NCBI GenBank assembly: GCA_023398165.1
Contig: JAEWSQ010000004.1
Location: forward strand, 1-35,090
Reading direction: 5' to 3'
Source of the DNA: Spirochaetota bacterium
GTDB taxonomy: Bacteria; Spirochaetota; Spirochaetia; Treponematales; Treponemataceae
Length of the DNA stretch: 35,090 bases
The notes under the pieces were generated by a model, which saw only the letters and a list, made by a program, of their open reading frames with translations, did no database searches and was not told the origin of the DNA. Made by a program: the position numbers and the translations under genes. How positions within the stretch are numbered: the first letter of the stretch is position 1; the number at the start of each line of letters is the position of its first letter. This document shows, one piece after another, positions 25,043 to 34,200 of the stretch.

Positions 25043-28000
25043 ATGGCTATATGGAAAATTAGAACGAGACAGAATACAACAAACACACTTCATAAGAGAT
25101 ATAGAAAGGCTCTTTGTGCCGCAGTATTACTCAGCTCTCTGTCTCTGGCCTCCGGAGAAATTACCACACAGTTAAAATTAACACCTCTTTATACGATGCC
25201 TATTGCAAGCAGTAATTTTACCCGCGGGCTCGGCGCAAGCCTTGCTGTGGAAGTTCAGCCGGTAAAGCTTTTATGCCTTACCGCCGAGGGTGAATACATT
25301 TCGCTCAGTAAAAATGCCGAAGGACTCGATGCTGTTAATCTTATCAGCGTGAATGCGGGAGCAGGCGTGCGCATTCCGATCGGCGACCGCTTTGTTTTCG
25401 GTGCTGATCTTCTTGCAGGCTTATACAATGCTGCAGATGCCGGCAATGCCTCAGTATCCGGTTTCAGCGCAGGAGCCAGAATATCGTTTTTTTACCGGTT
25501 CTCTCCGTCATTATCGGCCGGAATTCAGGCTTCTCCTTCTCATTATGCGTACATGCCTCAGGCGCTCATGTCTTCTGTCGGCGCAGGTCCAACAATTGCG
25601 TTGAATCTTAATCAGGCATTCAACACAAAGACAAATATACGTACAAACATTCAGTCGATCGATCCCGTATACCCGGTTCTGTATTCATGGTACAACGACA
25701 ACAGCTTTGCCAAGGTAGAAGTTTTTAACGATGAACAGAATACCGTCGAGGATGTTCAGGTGTATTTTTACCTTGAACAGTACATGAATCAGCCTAAACT
25801 CTGCGGTTCGGCGGAAAAACTCAATAAAGGAGAATCCTTTACCGCCGATCTTACCGCGTTCTTCAATGAACGGGTTCTTGAACTTACCGAAAAAACAGAT
25901 ACCAAAGCAAAACTGATCGTTGAGTATACCAGCCTCAGTAAAAAGCTCACCAAAGAAATTCCCGTAACCGTTCCTATTTATAACCGCAATGCAATGTCTT
26001 GGAAAGACGACCGGCGTGCCGCGGCGTTCGTATCTTCAAAGGATCCTTCGGCTCTCTGGTTTGCAAAATATATATCCTCGGTTGTCAAAGATTCCTTTAG
26101 GTCCGGCATCAATACGAATCTGCAGTATGCTATGGGATTATTTGAAGCGGTAAACACATTCGGCTTGAACTACGTTATCGATCCTTCGAGTGCATATGCC
26201 GACAACATAGGCGGAGAATCCGTCGATTTTCTGCAGTTCCCGTACCAGACATTAATGTACCGCGGCGGCGACTGCGACGATATTTCAATTTTGTTCTGCT
26301 CTCTTCTTGAGGCGGTCGGAATAGATACGGCCTTTATTACAATTCCCGGTCATATTTACATGGCGTTTTCCACCGGATTAACCGAAGAGGATGCAAAAAA
26401 AGCCTTTGCCGACCCATCCCTTCTTGTTATGAACGAAGGAACAGCATGGATTCCGCTTGAAATTACGCTCACCAAAGAAGGCTTTGACAAGGCATGGAGA
26501 ATCGGAGCGCGGGAATGGAATACAGCCGCCGCAAACAATAAAGCGAACTTATACCCTATGAAAAAATCATGGGAGCTGTACAGTCCAATAAGCGTTCCCG
26601 GTGCACAGGCTTCAATTACCATGCCGGATAAAAATGCGGTTACCTCTTCATTTACCGGCTCAATGGATGTCTGGGTTGAAAAAGAAATACGGCCAAGAGT
26701 TACAAGTCTTACCGAACAGCTCGCCCTTAAAGAAGACGCACAAGTGCGCAACAGCCTTGGAGTATTGTATGCTGAACACGGAATGCTCGGCGAAGCGGAG
26801 AACCAGTTTACAAAAGCAGCCGAAAAGAAATACCTGCCGTCATACATAAACCTTGCAAATATTTATTTTACCAAACAGGATTATAAGAAAGCTTCGGAAT
26901 GGTATTCAAAAGTATTGAACCATGAACCCGTAAACACGATAGCCCTGCTCGGTACAGCCCGGTCCCTGTATGAACTTGACGATTTTACTAATTCAGATAT
27001 CTTTTATGCAGCAGTAAAAAAATACGATGAGAATCTGGCCGAAGAGTATGCATACCTGGGTTCATTCAAGGAGACCAAGGGAAGAAGCTGGTCGCTTGCA
27101 GACCGCTTAAGCCATACACAGTGGATAACAGACGGGAACTATATAGTCGAAACGCAAAAAGTACCGCCGGCAGAAGACTATAAAACCATAGCTTCCCGGA
27201 TGAATATTGCTCCCAGCGGACTAACCGCAGAAATATCAATTGTTCAGAAAAAAGACGGAAAAATAACACTCACATCGGCGCAGAAAAACTTAATTCTTTC
27301 CCGCTCCCAGAATACTGAAACCCGGGATCAGGAAGAAAATAAGACCGATGCATCGGACCTCTTGAATTCCGCAGCTGTTCTTGCAAAAAAAGAAGATTCC
27401 CCTGCTTCTCAGAGCCCCGTAACTCCCCCGGCAGGAAATACCAATCCGGCGGAACCTGAAAATAAAGAAGCGGAAGAAACAGCTGAGCCGGCGGCAACTG
27501 TACCTGTTGTGATAAAAGAACAGAGAGAAAGTGAAAATGAAATAGAGAATCCTGATACAGAAACCGCTATAGATGTTGTGTCGGAAGCTGTGAGCCAAAC
27601 AGCACCGGTAGTTGAAATAGAAGCAGAGCCGCAAATTGTAGCAGTTCCGAATCCCGATGATATTTTTGATCAGGAAGAAGTTGTTCAAGCCGAAGTAAAA
27701 CAGATGGAACCGGCGGCGGTTGAAATAGAAGCAGAGCCGCAAACACTTGCAGTACCGGAGATCGAAGAAGAGGTTACGATGATAGCGGTACTGGAGCCTG
27801 TTATAGCAGAGGGAAAAACAGAAGAGAAAAAAGCAGTCATTGAAGAAAAGACTTCTTCCGAACCGGTACAGACTGCCTCAGAAGAGCTTGAGCAGAAACC
27901 GGTTTTAGTACAGGAAGAAAAAACAGAAACTGAAAGCATTCAGGATGCAGGAATTCAAAACATTCAAGCAGTAGAAGTGCAGACAGCACAAAACGGCATC

Positions 28001-28174
28001 GTTCAAATCACAGAAAACGCTGCTGATGATAAGTACAGTATTACGCAGAGCGAAACACCAAAGAAGAATATACCCTTAACGGTGTTAGGCATTATTGCAG
28101 GACTGGGAGCAGCGGCCGGAACGGCGGGTGTTCTCATTGGAAAGTTTTTCAAACCCAAAAACCCGAAGGTGTAA
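25043..28174 (+). CDS. Outer-membrane/transglutaminase-like/TPR protein with intact Cys-His and C-terminal membrane anchor
   Basis: The 1043-residue paralogue of the previous gene has the same order: signal sequence (hydrophobic AVLLSSLSLASG, after a long basic n-region), barrel-like domain, beta-sandwich, transglutaminase-like fold, TPRs (about 575-690). The YRGGDCDDISILF segment keeps Cys411, and PGHIYMAF keeps His437; Glu in WIPLE may serve as the third residue. A second half is added: a Glu/Pro/Ala/Val-rich linker (about 755-1000) containing a repeated VEIEAEPQ, then a C-terminal hydrophobic helix (LTVLGIIAGLGAAAGTAGVL) and a basic tail KFFKPKNPKV. The GGAG ribosome site overlaps the preceding stop, so translation is coupled. 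It may act on peptides or peptidoglycan cross-links as other transglutaminase-like peptidases do; this is inferred. I do not recognise a named homologue. Confidence 0.85.
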   Translation: MAIWKIRTRQNTTNTLHKRYRKALCAAVLLSSLSLASGEITTQLKLTPLYTMPIASSNFTRGLGASLAVEVQPVKLLCLTAEGEYISLSKNAEGLDAVNLISVNAGAGVRIPIGDRFVFGADLLAGLYNAADAGNASVSGFSAGARISFFYRFSPSLSAGIQASPSHYAYMPQALMSSVGAGPTIALNLNQAFNTKTNIRTNIQSIDPVYPVLYSWYNDNSFAKVEVFNDEQNTVEDVQVYFYLEQYMNQPKLCGSAEKLNKGESFTADLTAFFNERVLELTEKTDTKAKLIVEYTSLSKKLTKEIPVTVPIYNRNAMSWKDDRRAAAFVSSKDPSALWFAKYISSVVKDSFRSGINTNLQYAMGLFEAVNTFGLNYVIDPSSAYADNIGGESVDFLQFPYQTLMYRGGDCDDISILFCSLLEAVGIDTAFITIPGHIYMAFSTGLTEEDAKKAFADPSLLVMNEGTAWIPLEITLTKEGFDKAWRIGAREWNTAAANNKANLYPMKKSWELYSPISVPGAQASITMPDKNAVTSSFTGSMDVWVEKEIRPRVTSLTEQLALKEDAQVRNSLGVLYAEHGMLGEAENQFTKAAEKKYLPSYINLANIYFTKQDYKKASEWYSKVLNHEPVNTIALLGTARSLYELDDFTNSDIFYAAVKKYDENLAEEYAYLGSFKETKGRSWSLADRLSHTQWITDGNYIVETQKVPPAEDYKTIASRMNIAPSGLTAEISIVQKKDGKITLTSAQKNLILSRSQNTETRDQEENKTDASDLLNSAAVLAKKEDSPASQSPVTPPAGNTNPAEPENKEAEETAEPAATVPVVIKEQRESENEIENPDTETAIDVVSEAVSQTAPVVEIEAEPQIVAVPNPDDIFDQEEVVQAEVKQMEPAAVEIEAEPQTLAVPEIEEEVTMIAVLEPVIAEGKTEEKKAVIEEKTSSEPVQTASEELEQKPVLVQEEKTETESIQDAGIQNIQAVEVQTAQNGIVQITENAADDKYSITQSETPKKNIPLTVLGIIAGLGAAAGTAGVLIGKFFKPKNPKV
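27611..27743 (+). repeat. Direct repeat in the Pro/Glu-rich linker
   Basis: An identical 25-bp block starting GTTGAAATAGAAGCAGAGCC occurs at 27611-27635 and 27719-27743, exactly 108 bp (36 codons) apart. It encodes VEIEAEPQ twice. Recombination would change linker length in frame. Confidence 0.75.
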
Positions 28175-28207
28175 GGAAATAAGAGCACTAAGCTCAGGAG
28201 AAATAGT

Positions 28208-31200
28208 ATGAGTAACAAAGCAAAAACAGGCAGAAGAATTGGAAAAATCACGCTGACACTAGCATCAGTGCTGGCTATTTTTCTTTTCACAAACTGTGAA
28301 AACTTTATGAACGGAAACAACAGCTTCCTTCAGAATTTGGAAAACCAGATATCAGTTGCGAATGCACCGGTAGTTACCGTCCGTCTGCAGCCCATACAAA
28401 ACTCAGGAACAACCGTTCCTGCTCCCGGCGACATTGGATTCAAGCTCAATGTATTAAAACAGCTTGAATTCACCGTAAATCCCGATGCCTTTGTTTTCGA
28501 TCACTGGGCAGTTTATGATAAAACAGCCTACGAAGCCGGCTCTCGTGATGAACTTATAGATACCGTCACGTTCTCCGAACCGAAAAACCCTAAAACAAAT
28601 GCAACAGTCATTAAAAACACCGCAAACCTCATTATAGTTCCGGTCTGTCTTGCTCATCCGGCTGTAACGCTTAAAGCGGAAGCAGGAACCGGTACCGTAA
28701 GTCCCACTGCTCCCATAACTGCAAAAGTCAACAGCGCCTACGATATTGAGTTTGTCCCCGATGAAAGCAGCTATGTATTCGATCACTGGGCCGTGTACGA
28801 TAAAACCGATTATGAGGCAGGAAAAAGAGAAGAGCTGGCCGATAAAGTAACGTTTACAAACGCAAAAAACCCGAAAACAAAAATTACTGTTCTCGGGTAT
28901 TATTATAACCTTTTAGTAGTTCCGGTCTGCTTTGCCCACCCGGTGCTCACTATTACAACTCCGGAAGAAACAGGAACTATAACTCCTTCGGGTCAAAAAG
29001 TTCTCGAAATAAATGAGCCGTTCAGTATTACCATGAAGTGCAGCGAGAAATACAGTTTTGTCCGCTGGGCAGCCTACATAGTAAGTGGCGAGACAGAAGA
29101 GGAAACAGAAACAGCCCTTGTTTTTACCGATGCCATAACAGCAGGCGATTTATCGAACTCCACAGTGACTGCAACACTCAAAGAACGCAGATCCGACATT
29201 GTAATACGCCCCGTACTGTCAAAAAGACCCGCCATCACATTTGAAACCCTTCCCAACAGCGGTGTAATATCTCCTGCCGGTGAAAAACTGGTTAACCTAA
29301 ATGATCCAATTTCAGTAAGTATGACATGCAGCAGCACCTACGGTTTTATACGCTGGGCAGCGTATGTTAAAAGCGGCGAAACCTATACCGAGACCGATGC
29401 CGTAACATTCAGCCAGGTAGTTACATCGCCTAATCTCTCTTCATCTACAACAACTGCTGTAATGACAAACAATGTAGAAAATGTTGTCATTAGGCCGGTA
29501 ACAGAAGAAAGACCCCAGGTAAAGCTATCCATCCCCTCAGATGGTGCTACCGGTATTTTCAGAAACAGCGGAATACGCCTCAATTTCAGTAAACCTATAG
29601 ATTCTTCATATCTCAACAGTTTCACATACATTCTCGTAGAAGGAACAACAAATACTACTGCAGATGACCTTGTTTATTCATCGTATCAGCAGTATTTTGT
29701 AACGCCGGTATTAAGTACAAGCGGAAGAACACTTCGATTGGAATCGGCAGCAAAAGAAGGGAATCCCATGCTCCCCAGTTATGCCAACGTCCGTATAACT
29801 ATTAAAGGAACCATAAAAGATACTTCGGGAATTCCCATGGGTAATGATTTTTCATTCTCCTTTAGTACTTCCAGTTCATCCGACACCATACCCCCATCAA
29901 TTAATGATGTTTTCATTGCAAAATCTTCGACACTCCCGAGTAATACATCTTTGACAGCTAATGCTACGCTTGCGGCTCCTTCAATACCGCTTACAACAGC
30001 ACAAACATACAAGACAAACCGTGTAAAAAACAGCATTTATGTGGGTATTAATGCAAGCGCCGATGATCCGGATTACATAAGCGGTTATACCATAAAAGAA
30101 ATACTTCTCTATACATCCGACAAAACTGATAATACGACTACTTATACAACAGTTAATTCTATAGACCTTGCGTGGGAAGCGCCTGTCGAAAAAACGACAA
30201 CACCGGGAGCAACCCTTACCGATTACAGCTGGTATTCATACCCGCTAACCTCTGCGGCAACCTATACATCGGGTGTTGTTGAAATACAGATTATTGCACG
30301 CGATGCAATAGGAAACCCGACACCAATAACGGCAAATAAAAACTCTTTTATAATTGTTTTCGACAATCATGCACCGGCAAACACCGGAACAAATATTACA
30401 AATATTCCTGCCCCCACTGGAGGAAGAGATAACAGCGGCATATTCTGGTATAATGCTACTGCTGATAATAAAAATATTCAGTTTACAGCAGTTGGTGCAG
30501 GAGCCATAGACGTAAACCCTAATGCTTATATAGACCTCTTTAGTACTACCTTAGACTGGCAGTTCTCTCTTAACGGAACAACATGGTCGCCATGGGCATC
30601 TACTGCAACAGCAGCAAGTCTCGATGTTACAACACTGCATACAAGCCCTGTAGAATTAAATACCCAGCCCATCTATGTACGCTACCGCGACGACGTAGGA
30701 AATATCAGCGCAGCAGGTACATTAACTCACACCTACAACATAGACACTGTTCCGCCTCAGGCACCGACAATAACAAGGTCTGCCGTTCAGCCCGATACAG
30801 GAGCGTGGATATTCCCGGCTTCTTATACCATTAACCATTGGGTAAAGGGCAATGGAAGAATTAGCTTTGACGTAGGACTTACCGTATCAGACCTCTCGGG
30901 TATAGCAGGTTACGTTGTGGACGGCGGTTCCGTAGAGAACGCAACAAGTTTCATTGTCGGTACGCTACCCGGCGACAAGTCTTACGGCGCTCACAATGTA
31001 AAAGCCGTTGACGGCGCCGGAAACGTTTCTACTACAGGAACTGCCTTCTGCACCTTCCAGGATGTAACCAGACCCGATACACCGACAATGAAACTCTCTG
31101 CAAGCCAGACTAATGTGTACCCCTCAGATACTGCCGGAACAGCATCTGAAACCTATTGGACGAAAAACGGTACGGTACTGTTTACCCTCTCACTGGCAGA

Positions 31201-34200
31201 TATAGATCCTGAACCTGCAACAAACCCGGCTTCCGGTATTTACGGCTATTCGATTAACGATGGTGAACCGGAATCCGGTACATCTCTCACTATAAATTCT
31301 GTTGATGCAGACGATCCTCTATCATCGACAGTCAAAGCTGTTGATCGCGTAAAGAATATAAGCACAAATGGAATTAATATCCGGGCAATTTTAGATACTA
31401 CGGCACCGGATATTGGCACACTCAATTTTGATCCGCCTCATGACGCAGCATCATCTTACGTAAATGCTGTAGACTCGCATAAAGTCACGTTAGTAATTCC
31501 ATACACTGAACCAAGGGCGGGATTAGCGTCAATCTTATTTAATGAAGATGTTGCATCCCTTTCAGGAATTACAGTAACTGACGGAACCAATACCTATACA
31601 AACGGCTCAGGAATTAGTGTAAGCGGGCGAACCATAACATTCAGCGCACGGCAGCCTTCAAAAACACTGACGATTTCTAACGTTACTTTAAAAAACGGGG
31701 CTTTTGATTCATCGTACCAGGCTGTAAGCGGCGGATCGGACGGACAACGCAATGTAACGGCAACCCTTACCGATAACGTTGGTAATGTTAATCAAAAAAC
31801 GTTCCCGACCATTTACCACGATACAACACGGCCCGTTATAACAAGTACAGGCGCAGGTATTGTGTCAGGAACATCAACTCATTTCAAAGACTCAATCTAT
31901 TACTATAGACCGCTGGCAGTAACAGGAGTTACCTTCACACCTGCAGCATCCGATTCTTCCGCCAGCAGCACTTGGTTTGGATTCAGTACAACAACAACAG
32001 TTGTTGAATCTGTTAAAACACTCACCCTTGAAGAAGGTACTCACAAAATATATACAGCAGATCCTGCGAGAAATATTTCTGAGGGAACACAGGTTGTCAT
32101 TGTTAAGGATGAAACACCTCCGACAACGCCGGTTCTTAGCATTGTAGACGATGTTAATTTCAACTCCTATACGTCAAACGGCATCGTGTACGACAATGGC
32201 GGAGTTCTCCAGGAACCGTATTTACTAACAAGTACAGATGACGGCGGAAGCGGTATCTTCACCTATACTGTTGGAGGAGTAGATATTGCAGGGAATCAAC
32301 GGAACCTTACGAATGGCGGTAGTCCGATCGTTATAGGGGCACGCGACAATGTAGGAAATAATTCCTCCTCCGTTACAATTAGCCGTGTAAGAGATGGAGC
32401 TGCCCCTGTTACAGGTTCTGCATCACTTACCGGAAATAATGCTGAAAAAACGACAGCATATTCCAAAGACAGAATAGTTGACGCTTTAATTTCGTTTAGC
32501 GGCGAAGATGACGGAACAGGTTCTGGTCTGCTGTGCATCCGCTTTAATAGTACGGCTGATGTTAGCACAGTTACCGGCGTAACCGTTAATGGAACAGCGG
32601 CGGCATATGAAATTCAAGCATCTGAAAACCAGATTGTGCTTTCTGCTTCAGCGCATGCTTCCCCCATAGGAATAAAAGACCTTACTATAACAGGAACCGC
32701 AGAAGGCAGTAATTCAATTACTGTTCAATACTTAGCCGATGCTCTGGATCAGAGATCCGGCTCTATGACATTGGGACCTGTAAATATAGATACAATTCCG
32801 CCGACGGTAGGAACTCCGGTAATCACACAAACTGGTACTACAAAACTGTTCGGTTCTGAATACCGCACAACGGAAAATTCTGTAAATATTAGTATTCCAG
32901 TAAATGACAATGCTGAGAATAATAATCCATGGGGCTATAAGTTTGAATCAGGAGGAACCCCGACAGCAGGTTTTTCCTACACGTACACAACAACAACTAC
33001 ATCAACACCTCTCAATTTCTATGGTATAGACATGGCAGGAAATGTGAGTGAAAATCCCGGAACGATTACGGTATTGAAGGATATCACTCCTCCAACTATT
33101 ACCGGCTACACCCTTAAAGGTGAAAGCGGCGGAGCAAGCTACATTAACATAGCTGATAATTACAGAGTTACTGCAACGCTGACTGTATCTAAACCCGTTG
33201 TCGGTGTTAAAAAGCTCACCATTGGAGGAGCAGGATTTTCATCCGACGCAGACCGACTGACAGGAATTAGAATAAACGACAGTACAACAGGATTCACTGT
33301 TTCAGGAAGCACTATTACACTTGATACGGCAATAACTACAGCAACTGTACTTACCATCACCGGTATTAAAGTAACAACAGGGGACACTGCTAAAGTAATT
33401 TCAATCACTGCTATAGACAGCATAGAAAATTCCAGCGGTGCAGTAAATCAGAGCAATACAATTACACAGGACACAATGCGGCCGACTATCACTAGAATTA
33501 CTGCAATAAAACCTGAAGACAGCAACAAGAGTACTTACGATGGAAGTGTGAATAAAGATTGGGCAAATTACCGTTCGGGAGCTCATTTTTACACATCAAA
33601 GCCGCGAATACGCGTCGGCATCTCAACAGGCGGATATGCTCCAAGCGAGACATTACAAGGTTTCCGTATAAAGAGTACTTCAGGGGGTACTATAAGTACC
33701 GATATTTATACTTCGTTTGATTTCTGGATTGTAGATACATACGGAGGCCAACCGCGTGATAATATTTCTGCTAAAACCCAATACCTGTATGCTGTTGACC
33801 TCGCAGGAAATACAGGGGACGCGGATTTCCATTTCGATGCAGGAGAAGATATAACGCCTCCTGAACTTTCTCTTGGTGCACTCACCGCAACGACAGGAAT
33901 CTCCCCCACGACAACTCCAGTTGGAAGCGGCGAAACCTATTATTCAAGAAGCGGAACACTTTCCTTCCCCTTAACCATGAGCGATAGTGGTTCAGACTTA
34001 TACGGATACAGAATAAGCGAAGGATCGTCTGTAACAAGTCCGATCGATACAAGCTCAGCAACTGCAGCTAGTTCTCCTAAAGATATTAGTTTAAACGGCA
34101 GCGAGGGCGGAACAGGAATTCTAAACTATATTTATTCTGTAGACAACGTAGGAAATTTGAGTACAGCAAAGACTGTCCGTGTAATTAAGGATTCAACAGC

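Noticed and set aside
27066..28320. Minus-strand open frames opposite the Glu/Pro-rich linker
   Set aside because: They are explained by biased codon use of the linker on the opposite strand, are mutually overlapping, and show no start signals.
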